Assembly: GCA_019894655.1 (NCBI GenBank)
Contig: JAGXNZ010000080.1
Location: 1-5,991, forward strand
From: Promethearchaeota archaeon
GTDB taxonomy: Archaea > Asgardarchaeota > Lokiarchaeia > Sigynarchaeales > SOKP01
Direction: 5' to 3'
Length of the DNA stretch: 5,991 nt
Numbering within the stretch: position 1 is the stretch's first letter; every line of letters starts with the position of its first letter. The notes below the pieces were generated by a model. That model was not told where the DNA came from. It ran no database searches and was given only the letters and a program-made list of their open reading frames with translations. Shown here one piece after another: positions 1-5,846 of this stretch. The translations under genes and the position numbers were made by a program.

Positions 1-113
1 ACATCTTTTAAAGCAGAGAATTTCGTATTATTTAAATATGGCTTCACACATTCAGGACATACATAATAATAGGTAATATCATGTTTTGTGCATTTTTTAA
101 TTTTAATTTTCCC
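1..113 (-). CDS. Partial zinc-motif open frame at the left edge
   Basis: This frame reads leftwards off the window and is open from just after a TGA at 114-116. The visible peptide has CTKH, then seven residues, then CPEC, a C-x2-H-x7-C-x2-C pattern like the first half of a B-box or a small zinc ribbon. After it comes KPYLNN. There is no in-frame ATG, GTG or TTG between the upstream stop and the zinc motif, only ATT codons. A purine-rich GATGAGGG stretch just upstream resembles a Shine-Dalgarno site. It may therefore start at an unusual codon, or be a remnant whose 5' end is lost. It lies downstream of the Cas12-like gene on the same strand but is separated from it by poly-T terminator-like tracts. 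I do not recognise the gene. Confidence 0.35.
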
Positions 114-149
114 TCATCTTTCTTTACAAATCAATATAATCGAAATATC

Positions 150-173
150 AAAAAAAATAATAAAAAAAAAAAA
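150..173 (-). terminator. Poly-T terminator after the Cas12-like gene
   Basis: Read on the minus strand there is a run of twelve T (162-173) and then one of eight T (150-157), starting about 12 bases after the stop codon of the Cas12-like gene. Archaeal RNA polymerase typically stops at such U-tracts. The 7-bp stem at 184-205 sits directly before the first tract, so the arrangement also resembles an intrinsic terminator. Confidence 0.6.
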
Positions 174-180
174 TAATGCG

Positions 181-195
181 CTACTTTACCTATTA
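181..195. repeat. 15-bp direct repeat, 3'-side copy at the Cas12-like gene
   Basis: CTACTTTACCTATTA here matches CTATTTTACCTATTA at 3064-3078 with one mismatch, in the same orientation. This copy contains the stop codon of the Cas12-like gene. The pair encloses this gene and nothing else. It may be a target-site duplication, a recombination site or a functional signal. Confidence 0.6.
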
Positions 196-205
196 GTCGG
201 TAAAG
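184..205 (-). other. Small hairpin overlapping the stop codon of the Cas12-like gene
   Basis: CTTTACC (184-190) and GGTAAAG (199-205) are perfect inverted copies around an 8-base loop. The stem covers the last codons and the TAA stop. With the T-tract that follows it may be the gene's terminator. It could also be part of a structured 3' RNA: guide RNAs of TnpB relatives are commonly encoded at this place. The sequence alone cannot separate these roles. Confidence 0.4.
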
Positions 206-3062
206 AAACATTTAATTCAACTACTTTTTGAGCATTTATTTGAGACGCATTTTGATGTCTGTTGGTATTTTGTCTGTATTTAGTACAATTAGAGTCAGAA
301 CAATAAGAAGTTAATTTGCCAACTTTTTTCATTGATTTTTTACCACAGCAACCGCAAATACTGCTAGTATAAGGCGACGGCTCAAAAATTTTAAAATTTC
401 CTTTTCCGTAAATATCTTCCAACCATTCGTTAAACAACCCTTTTAAACCATCTGCTCTGGGTAAATAAGTGACAATTTGAGCTAATTTCCCACGCAAACT
501 TTTGGTTGTTATTTTTGAAATATCGTCCCATCCAAAATTTCTCGCACCGATTTTTCTCCCAACATACGCAAAAAGCATAACAAATTTAATTCCGAAGTTT
601 TTATATATGCGTTGTGCTTTTTTTTGAAGAAGCTGGATTCTAAGGATATTTCTAATAATTATAACGGAAGGTGGGGGGTTCTCTTTTTTATAGTTTTTAC
701 TCTTTGGTACAAAGTTGGCACTTTTTACTCGTTCAAACAAACTCTCGGTGTAAATAATTTTCATCCTAATATTATTCTCATTACATTCGTTTTTCTCGGC
801 TCTTAACAATCTTTCTGCTGTATTTTTAACTGTTAATGGTATTTTTAAAAAGCTATATTTCTCAAAAATCTCTTTTTGATAATTAGCTATACGATTTCGG
901 TATTTCTCAAGTTTTTTTTTTATTTCTACAAAACCAAGTTGTCGTGCAAGAGAAGTTATATCTAACTGCTGTTTTGGTGTACCGACTGACAAAGCATATT
1001 CTCCTAATTCGTTAAAATCAGAGCCTAAAGTTGTAGATTTTATATTGGTTAATGGATTTCTTCTCGATTTGTCAAGGAGTTTAAAATATTTGGTAGGATG
1101 TTTAAAAGCATCTCTGGATTTAGAGCCAAGAACAACATGAAGAGGGACTTTATAATAGGGGGTTTTAGGAACTCCAATTGTCATTGATACAATATCTGCA
1201 CCGTTGTTTAAACACTCAATTATTTTTTTAGTCGGACAAAAAAGCAATCTGCTAAAAGTTCGTGTACGATTTTCCGATGTAATTAGACCACTTTTACTGA
1301 TAAACTCTTTTTTATACAACGGAAAGTCCAAATAAATATCTGTTTCTTTTGCTCGTATTTTATCAGAAACAACTTCAAAATTCTTAATAGGAACTTGACT
1401 CCCGTTCTGTTTAAATATTATAGGAGAATTGTATACATTTACAAATGAAATTTTATTGTTTGTACGATTGGGAGAGTGAAACGGAAAGGTCACGCATTTA
1501 CTCGGATCAAACCCATTCAATTTTTTAACAATGCCAGAATTACCGAAATAATTATATTTTCTGGAATATGCGAATGCAATTATCCCACGCAAAGCTGTGA
1601 ACAATTTATTATATTTTATCGAATTACTCTCCAAAATTTTCGCAAAGGCTTTTGTAAATTGCTGTCCTGCGAAATAATGCTCAAAAATATGTGTATATTT
1701 TTTTTTAATTTTTTTATTTTCTATTAAATCATCTCGTAAATATTCTATTTTATTTTTAAAAGTTTCTGTATTTTTACGGTTTTCATTTTCTAATCGATTT
1801 AAACTCTCATTAACATGATCTAAAAAAGTAGAAATAGCATTTTCTAAATCGTTATAAGTAATTTTAACTGAATGTTTGAATAATTCATTTTTATTAAACT
1901 TCAAAAGATATTCTTGGAAATTTTTAGTTCTAATAATATCCAAACCTTTTTTTGCCTCAAGACTATTTAAAATGAAGTCAAAATCATAATCTGTGTTATT
2001 TAATAAATGGAGCATTTTATAGCGTTCTAGAGTTGAAATAACTTTATGTAAATTAGTATCTGGTTTAAATTTTCTTAAATAATCTCCAAAAGTGTGATAA
2101 ACTCTATTAAATTTGTCAAGCTGTAAATTTTTAGGAAAAGATTTTTCTAATTTGCGTCTCCAACCCACTAAAGTGTTTCTAACCCAAACTGTACTTAGTC
2201 CTCTCCAACGACTAGAAATAACAGTCCTTAAAAACCCACTCACTTGTCCGAATGTCAAAAAAGTGGCAATAGGCTCTCTGAGTTCGGAATCATCTAAATA
2301 GTTAAAAAACTTCTTAACTTTCCCTATAGAATCACGATAAGCCAATAGTAAAGGTCTAATGTGTTTATCAAATGTTAAGCGTAGAAATTTCCCTTTATCT
2401 TCATTGTTGTTATATGATCTATATGCAATAATAAATTGTTTCATATATCTCCCTGATTCATCGCTAAAAAACCAATATTTCTTTCCACTACCGTTTAGAT
2501 ATTCGGTTAATTTTAACCCAATACCAGAACGAGCCCCGTAAATCTCTTTGATAAACCTAAAAATATCCACAGCTTGACGATTAAAATGGGTATTTAAAGT
2601 TAAAACAGAATTCTTAACTTCCATCCGCCTTGTGTTTAGCTTCTCTTTACAATTCTCTATATAGCAATCTACCATCTCTTTTTTCTGAATTAGAGAATCT
2701 TTGGCTAATGTTTTATAAAACTCATAAATTTTATAATAGATTTTCTTTAAATCAATTTTTGCGTTTCTAATATTAATATGTCTAGCTAAGTCTTCAAAAG
2801 AATGAGAACTTTTTCTTAACAGATAAACGATAACTTCATTGTGACGCACATAATCGGTTAAATCATCGGTAAATTCGGACTTCATTGAGGCGTCATAAGT
2901 TCTAAGTATTTCTATGTCTTTTCTTGCTAAAAAAATATCTTTTTTTATTTCTTTTTTAGGAAGGTCAATTCGAAAAGTTGATCTGTTATTATTGTCGTCA
3001 ATAGCACAATGAAAACTTATATCATCGTCAATAGCACAATGATTAGGTTTTTTTGTGTCCAT
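186..3062 (-). CDS. Cas12/TnpB-like protein, predicted nuclease-dead RuvC
   Basis: A 958-residue protein of the Cas12/TnpB superfamily of RNA-guided nucleases, in the Cas12 size range rather than that of a 400-residue TnpB. The N-terminal half is Lys/Glu/Asn-rich and mostly helical, as expected for REC lobes, with a likely coiled coil near residues 402-452. A more beta-like stretch follows around 500-620. RuvC-I aligns at IVSMTIGV with Thr628 where Asp is expected. RuvC-II aligns at FVMLFAYV with Ala832 in place of Glu. A TSSICGCCG zinc finger follows (C903, C906, C921, C926). RuvC-III is NRHQNAS, His936 replacing the Asp of DRDxNAA. Family members with an intact triad cut DNA; with all three residues lost this one probably binds a guided target without cutting, like Cas12k or the TldR repressors (inference). 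The ATG at 3062 follows AATAGGT, a weak ribosome site. The first residues contain a tandem HCAIDD repeat. No array, adaptation gene or transposon partner is nearby. The family is fairly sure; the subtype is not. Confidence 0.8.
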   Translation of the reverse strand: MDTKKPNHCAIDDDISFHCAIDDNNNRSTFRIDLPKKEIKKDIFLARKDIEILRTYDASMKSEFTDDLTDYVRHNEVIVYLLRKSSHSFEDLARHINIRNAKIDLKKIYYKIYEFYKTLAKDSLIQKKEMVDCYIENCKEKLNTRRMEVKNSVLTLNTHFNRQAVDIFRFIKEIYGARSGIGLKLTEYLNGSGKKYWFFSDESGRYMKQFIIAYRSYNNNEDKGKFLRLTFDKHIRPLLLAYRDSIGKVKKFFNYLDDSELREPIATFLTFGQVSGFLRTVISSRWRGLSTVWVRNTLVGWRRKLEKSFPKNLQLDKFNRVYHTFGDYLRKFKPDTNLHKVISTLERYKMLHLLNNTDYDFDFILNSLEAKKGLDIIRTKNFQEYLLKFNKNELFKHSVKITYNDLENAISTFLDHVNESLNRLENENRKNTETFKNKIEYLRDDLIENKKIKKKYTHIFEHYFAGQQFTKAFAKILESNSIKYNKLFTALRGIIAFAYSRKYNYFGNSGIVKKLNGFDPSKCVTFPFHSPNRTNNKISFVNVYNSPIIFKQNGSQVPIKNFEVVSDKIRAKETDIYLDFPLYKKEFISKSGLITSENRTRTFSRLLFCPTKKIIECLNNGADIVSMTIGVPKTPYYKVPLHVVLGSKSRDAFKHPTKYFKLLDKSRRNPLTNIKSTTLGSDFNELGEYALSVGTPKQQLDITSLARQLGFVEIKKKLEKYRNRIANYQKEIFEKYSFLKIPLTVKNTAERLLRAEKNECNENNIRMKIIYTESLFERVKSANFVPKSKNYKKENPPPSVIIIRNILRIQLLQKKAQRIYKNFGIKFVMLFAYVGRKIGARNFGWDDISKITTKSLRGKLAQIVTYLPRADGLKGLFNEWLEDIYGKGNFKIFEPSPYTSSICGCCGKKSMKKVGKLTSYCSDSNCTKYRQNTNRHQNASQINAQKVVELNVSLPTNR
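2995..3042 (-). repeat. Two 18-bp direct repeats, 30-bp period, inside the Cas12-like gene start
   Basis: The 18-bp word TCGTCAATAGCACAATGA occurs at 2995-3012 and 3025-3042. The 30-bp period keeps the reading frame and gives two copies of HCAIDD in residues 8-22. The 12 bases between the copies differ from those after the second copy, so it is not a simple recent duplication of the whole unit. Confidence 0.8.
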
Positions 3063-3063
3063 T

Positions 3064-3078
3064 CTATTTTACCTATTA
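3064..3078. repeat. 15-bp direct repeat, 5'-side copy at the Cas12-like gene
   Basis: This is the partner of the copy at 181-195 and differs from it at one base. It ends 2 bp before the ATG of the Cas12-like gene. On the coding strand it reads TAATAGGTAAAATAG, so it also supplies the only ribosome-site-like bases (AGGT). Confidence 0.6.
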
Positions 3079-3112
3079 TGTATAGTATATTTATATATAT
3101 AGTATAGTATAA
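3079..3112 (-). promoter_or_regulatory. Very AT-rich promoter region of the Cas12-like gene
   Basis: The stretch is almost pure A/T, with repeated ATACTATAC words and a central TATATATA tract roughly 30-45 bases before the ATG, a fitting place for an archaeal TATA box. The repeated words could also bind a regulator. It begins exactly where HsdR similarity in the neighbouring fragment stops, so it may have arrived together with the Cas12-like gene. Confidence 0.45.
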
Positions 3113-3517
3113 TTCTTGTGCAATTTTTTTCAGGGTTTCATCACCCATGAAATCCACGGCACTTTTATTAGTAGTGAGAGCATCATAAAAAGCAATCTCA
3201 TCGTCGTTCATCCCTAAATCTTCTCCTCTATTCTGAGCTTTTTGAATCTCTCTTGCTAATTCTAGTAATTCCTCAAGTATTTCTGCTGCCTCAATAGTTC
3301 GATTTTCATACTTAATTATTGCTTTCTTTAACAATTCAGCAAAAGACCTTGATTGTACTAGATTTTTTTTAGCACGAGACTTTATTTGATCATTGAGAAG
3401 TTTATTTAATAACTCCACGGCTAAATTTTTATGTTCAAGCCCCTCAACTTCTTTGAGAAAGTGTTCAGAAAGTATTGAGATCAGAATTATTGGACCGGTA
3501 ATTAGTTTTCCAATCAT
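3110..3517 (-). pseudogene. hsdR: C-terminal fragment of type I restriction subunit R
   Basis: From about position 3475 leftwards the translation reads LSEHFLKEVEG, KNLAVELLNKLLNDQIK, AEILEELLELAREI and DDEIAFYDAL, then GDETLKKIAQEL. This is the pattern of the C-terminal helical domain of HsdR, the motor and nuclease subunit of type I restriction-modification. Full HsdR proteins are near 1000 residues; only about 120 remain. The nuclease and helicase domains are absent upstream. The expected ending after the AQEL motif, which includes a conserved R-x-N-x-T-x-D-W segment, is replaced by AT-rich sequence encoding YYTIYIN. The frame runs on to 3017 and overlaps the start of the Cas12-like gene. 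An ATG at 3517 opens the frame, but its first 13 or so residues do not look like HsdR. It is most likely a decayed remnant; expression as a small protein cannot be excluded. No HsdM or HsdS is present. Confidence 0.7.
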
Positions 3518-3574
3518 ATAATACTTTAAAAGTAGTCTTACTCATGGTTTTCATTATTTTTATATCATTAATAA

Positions 3575-3742
3575 CTAAATCTTTAATATGTTGGTAAAAC
3601 CACTTAATATAAAGGTTGGATAGTAATCGTCCATATACGGTATAATTTTATTGAGATCATCATCGTTGTTTTGTTTGGTGGATTGGGATGCTTCCTTTTC
3701 AAGGTATGTAATGGAATTTGACTCACAAAAAATTAGAAAATC
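3575..3742 (-). pseudogene. Unrecognised 55-codon gene remnant
   Basis: The frame is open between a TAA at 3743-3745 and a TAG at 3575-3577. It has a protein-like composition: CESNSITYLEKEASQ, then NNDDDLNKIIPYMDDYYP and TFILSGFTNIL. No usual start codon precedes the first half; the only in-frame ATG is in PYMDDYY. It lies upstream of the HsdR fragment on the same strand. I do not recognise the family. Chance openness of an AT-rich frame is possible, though the mix of residues is less Lys/Asn/Ile-biased than noise here. The rest of 3518-3846 shows nothing else I can support. Confidence 0.3.
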
Positions 3743-3846
3743 TTAAAAACCAGTTTGAGAAATTCTAATTTATTTTCATATATTCGTTATTATAGATTCA
3801 GAAGAATGTGAATTTACTGTAGATTAATTATGTTAGATTTTTTAAA

Positions 3847-3981
3847 CTAACTTTGTTTCTTTACAAATTTAGGGATCTGAGTATTTTTCTCAAAATATTT
3901 TAAGTAAGTAACAGGATTCTTTTTCGCCACCCATAGCTCAAAGGTGCCACTCAGCTCTCTATTTCTAATAGGTCTTGCGTT
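3847..3981 (-). pseudogene. Frameshifted C-terminal tail of the PD-(D/E)XK-like gene
   Basis: The frame one base over from the nuclease-like gene continues without a stop through 44 residues, including RPIRNRELSGTFELWVAKK and NPVTYLKYFEKN, to a TAG at 3847-3849. It joins the upstream gene at an A6 run on the coding strand (3980-3985). Removing one A fuses the two into a protein of about 221 residues. The balanced composition (WV, P, G) argues for real coding sequence. It may be a true frameshift mutation, a homopolymer sequencing error or, less likely, a +1 frameshift site. Alternatively it is a piece of an unrelated gene. Confidence 0.45.
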
Positions 3982-4513
3982 TTTTCTCCTCTGCTTGATA
4001 CTTTTGAATTAGATTTTGTAACTCCTCATCAACTACAACTTTATCATCCTGATTATGTGCATCTAATTTTTCACCTATTATAACTTCATCATATAGAATT
4101 GGTTCTCTAAAATAAATCTGGTCTTTATCTACATTAGAATCTGGGTTAATGACAGATATAGCATCAAATTTCATTGAATCTTTATTAGTATTTAACCATT
4201 CTAGAGCATCTAAATGGATCTTATGGAATCTTTCAGAAATCCAGATTATCTTAGAAGCATTACTACCCATCGCATAAGATATAATTTGTCCTAAGTGCTT
4301 GAAATCTGAAACACCAAATTGATTTTCAATAGCAACTATATTTCCACCCTCTTCTTGGGCCATAATATCTAACTTTTTGCCTTCAATATCTTTTTCTGTA
4401 GATAATAATATAAGATCAGTATGAATAACTTGAGTTAATTTACACAAATTCTTGCTTAACCAAGGAGTAAAGTTAAGTGCTTCATTTTTAAATATCTCAC
4501 GAATAGATCTCAT
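3965..4513 (-). CDS. PD-(D/E)XK nuclease-like protein
   Basis: A 182-residue protein resembling the restriction-endonuclease-like N-terminal part of proteins often annotated with DUF4268. It opens with REIFKNEALNFTPWLSKN, then has KKLDIMAQEEGGNIVAIENQF. This gives Glu11, Asp49 and Glu63-x-Gln65, the D...ExQ variant of the PD-(D/E)XK active site usual in this family, followed by LGQIISYA and KIIWISERF. Such proteins are common as single genes in archaea and bacteria and are presumed DNA nucleases; their substrate is not clear to me. The C-terminus is charged (AEEKKRKTY) and ends abruptly after an A6 run, where a one-base change would add about 40 residues. The ATG at 4513 lacks a clear Shine-Dalgarno site. 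A TATATT about 28 bases upstream would fit a nearly leaderless transcript. It stands alone, divergent from the BrxL fragment. Confidence 0.65.
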   Translation of the reverse strand: MRSIREIFKNEALNFTPWLSKNLCKLTQVIHTDLILLSTEKDIEGKKLDIMAQEEGGNIVAIENQFGVSDFKHLGQIISYAMGSNASKIIWISERFHKIHLDALEWLNTNKDSMKFDAISVINPDSNVDKDQIYFREPILYDEVIIGEKLDAHNQDDKVVVDEELQNLIQKYQAEEKKRKTY

Positions 4514-4606
4514 ATGAATATTATGGAAAAAAGAGAATATATGATTTTGTCTTATAATTGTAATCTAATCGTCTAAAGATTTTAATTTATTAATACACTC
4601 ATCTAA

Positions 4607-4810
4607 GGTTTATTAAAATTACTTTATCCCGACAAGAATTTTAATCTTGAAGATCTAGAAGAATGTGTAAAGCTAGCACTAGAATTCAGGCGCAGAGTAA
4701 AGGAGCAGCTTAAAAAGATGGGTTCGGTTGAGTTCCGTAAAACAAATTTTTCATACAAAAAAATAATTGATAATCAAGAGATTTATGTAAATACACCCGA
4801 AATCGCCTAA
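4607..4810 (+). pseudogene. brxL: C-terminal fragment of the BREX Lon-like protein BrxL
   Basis: The frame is open from just after a TAA at 4604-4606 to a TAA at 4808-4810. It reads GLLKLLYPDKNF, LEDLEECVKLALEF and RRRVKEQLKKMGSVEF, then NFSYKKI. This matches my recall of the conserved C-terminus of BrxL, with its RRRVKEQLKKxG and NFSY signatures. BrxL is the Lon-protease-related AAA+ protein of BREX phage-defence systems. The intact protein is near 670-700 residues; only 66 remain, without ATPase or protease-like domains and without a start. No other BREX gene is in the window. The fragment ends exactly where the duplicated GTPase-flanking sequence begins (4811), so this is a rearrangement joint. 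It is on the opposite strand to all its neighbours. Confidence 0.65.
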
Positions 4811-4887
4811 TGATTCCGCATAGTCATCCTCATAGAACTCAAATACGAATTCTTCTTCTTTACTATCCTTTTCTGAGGTCAATATTG
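4811..4887 (-). pseudogene. Acidic FEFY fragment, copy downstream of the GTPase
   Basis: On the minus strand, after a TAG stop, a frame reads TSEKDSKEEEFVFEFY and EDDYAESLGD and then crosses into the antisense of the BrxL fragment, where similarity to the other copy is lost. At 4811-4872 it matches 5671-5732 at most positions, and both copies encode VFEFY-x-(D/E)(D/E)-Y-A-x-x-L. A TTG in front of TSEKD is the only possible start. It looks like a broken piece of a duplicated small acidic protein or tail. The rest of the gap up to 4995 shows nothing more. Confidence 0.45.
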
Positions 4888-4995
4888 GTTCCTAAAATTC
4901 TTAATTTCCACTGATATATACTTATATTCTAATTATTACTTAATAAAATTATAGTAAAACATCGAGAGGGGAAAATGGATTAAAAACATCTCTGA

Positions 4996-5523
4996 TTAAA
5001 TAATATTATCCCTTTGGAGCATCAATCTCGTTAAAGTTTTAAAAACTTCCTCTACATTTTCACCAGTTTTGGAGCTACATTCAATAAAGGCATCAATATC
5101 TCTTGATTTAGAAATATTTATACCTTCTTTAGCCGTAATTTCTCTTTTATCAGTGAGGTCGCCTTTACAACCCACAGCAACTATAGGAATTAAAGAGCTA
5201 GTTTCTTTTTTCACCATACTTAGCCAATCATCAATATGGGCTAAAGAAAAATAATTAGTGATATCATACATAAATAATCCCCCACTTGCCCCTTTCACAT
5301 AAGTAGGTAATAAAAATCTAAAGCGTTCTCCACCACCATAATGCCAGATCTGTAATTTTACTTTTTTTTCATCGACTATAAGGTCTTTTTTTTCGAAATC
5401 AACTCCTATTGTCATAGAACTGTCGGAATCAAATATTTGTTCTGTTTTGGTAAGATTAAGTAAAGTAGTTTTTCCAACTCCAACATCTCCAAACACAATT
5501 ATTTTATAGGTAGCGTCATACAT
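4996..5523 (-). CDS. Ras-superfamily small GTPase, Asgard type, altered G3
   Basis: A 175-residue single-domain GTPase of the Ras/Rab/Arf superfamily, the usual length. G1 is GDVGVGKTT (12-20), the nucleotide-binding P-loop. G2 has Thr38 in MTIGVDF. G3 is WHYGGGERF (60-68). G4 is GCKGDL (118-123) with Cys in place of the usual Asn. G5 is CSSKTG (149-154). The LLPTYVKGASGGLFMYDIT stretch and the Gly-rich G3 resemble the many Ras-like GTPases of Asgard archaea, where WDFGGE-like forms are common. Here the G3 Asp (Ras D57) is His61 and the catalytic Gln (Ras Q61) is Gly65, so magnesium coordination and hydrolysis may be weak (inference). There is no C-terminal CaaX box or other visible lipid signal. 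The ATG at 5523 puts the P-loop at the normal distance from the N-terminus. No GAP, GEF, roadblock or longin gene is visible beside it. Confidence 0.9.
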   Translation of the reverse strand: MYDATYKIIVFGDVGVGKTTLLNLTKTEQIFDSDSSMTIGVDFEKKDLIVDEKKVKLQIWHYGGGERFRFLLPTYVKGASGGLFMYDITNYFSLAHIDDWLSMVKKETSSLIPIVAVGCKGDLTDKREITAKEGINISKSRDIDAFIECSSKTGENVEEVFKTLTRLMLQRDNII

Positions 5524-5574
5524 CGTCTTCTGGGGAGCTTCTCTTCCATAAAAATACTGGGCGTTTCTATTATT

Positions 5575-5742
5575 TTATTTTTTTTTCGCCTTTATTATGT
5601 AATTACATAAAACACAATAATAAAAGATTTTACATAATTGTTCTTCCACAGGAGATATCTCTTCTTCTAATAATTTGGCATACTCCTCACCATAGAACTC
5701 AAATACGATTTTTTCTTCTTTATCATCCTTTTTATACTTCTT
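5575..5742 (-). pseudogene. Acidic FEFY fragment, copy upstream of the GTPase
   Basis: The frame is open from just after a TAA (5743-5745) to a TAA at 5575-5577. It reads KKDDKEEKIVFEFYGEEYAK, LLEEEISPVEEQLCK, then a Cys/Tyr-rich end. No ATG or TTG lies before the conserved core; a GTG occurs only at SPVEE. It lies about 50 bases upstream of the GTPase on the same strand and shares its core with the fragment at 4811-4887. It may be the end of a lost gene or a short acidic protein with an unusual start. Its function is unknown. Confidence 0.4.
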
Positions 5743-5770
5743 TTAATTTTAAATTTTTAAAATATAAAAG

Positions 5771-5800
5771 TTTTCCCATATGGAAACATTTATATATTTA
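5771..5800 (+). promoter_or_regulatory. BRE/TATA promoter of the helix-turn-helix gene
   Basis: GGAAAC at 5782-5787 followed by TTTATATATTTA at 5789-5800 is a good archaeal BRE plus TATA box. It would start transcription near 5820-5825 and leave a leader of about 25 bases before the ATG at 5847. An imperfect palindrome centred on CATATG (5773-5786) overlaps the BRE and could be an operator, perhaps for the regulator itself. Confidence 0.5.
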
Positions 5801-5846
5801 TTGAAATATATTATAATGAGAAAAATAAACATAATAATATTTAACC

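Noticed and set aside
612..806. Plus-strand open frame opposite the Cas12-like gene
   Set aside because: It is antisense to conserved RuvC coding sequence and gives a Phe/Leu-rich peptide with no recognisable motif.
1476..1727. Plus-strand open frame opposite the Cas12-like gene
   Set aside because: It is the antisense shadow of an AT-rich coding region; its Phe/Ile-rich end is an artefact of Lys/Asn codons on the other strand.
2113..2541. Two further plus-strand open frames (2113-2301, 2359-2541)
   Set aside because: They lie wholly opposite the Cas12-like gene and have no motif or promoter of their own.
2995..3042. Two 18-bp repeats as a mini CRISPR array
   Set aside because: Only two copies, with a 12-bp spacer, lie inside the coding frame and translate to a peptide repeat. 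True arrays have longer repeats and spacers.
3017..3109. End of the HsdR-frame peptide (IYINILYIIG and beyond)
   Set aside because: It is read-through into the promoter and start of the Cas12-like gene and has no HsdR similarity.
3799..4665. Shared word AGAAGAATGTG near 3800 and 4656 as a repeat
   Set aside because: It is only 11 bases long with no matching flanks, and the second copy lies in the BrxL-coding segment; chance in AT-rich DNA explains it.
5069..5254. Plus-strand open frame opposite the GTPase
   Set aside because: It is antisense to the G4/G5 region of a well-supported GTPase gene.
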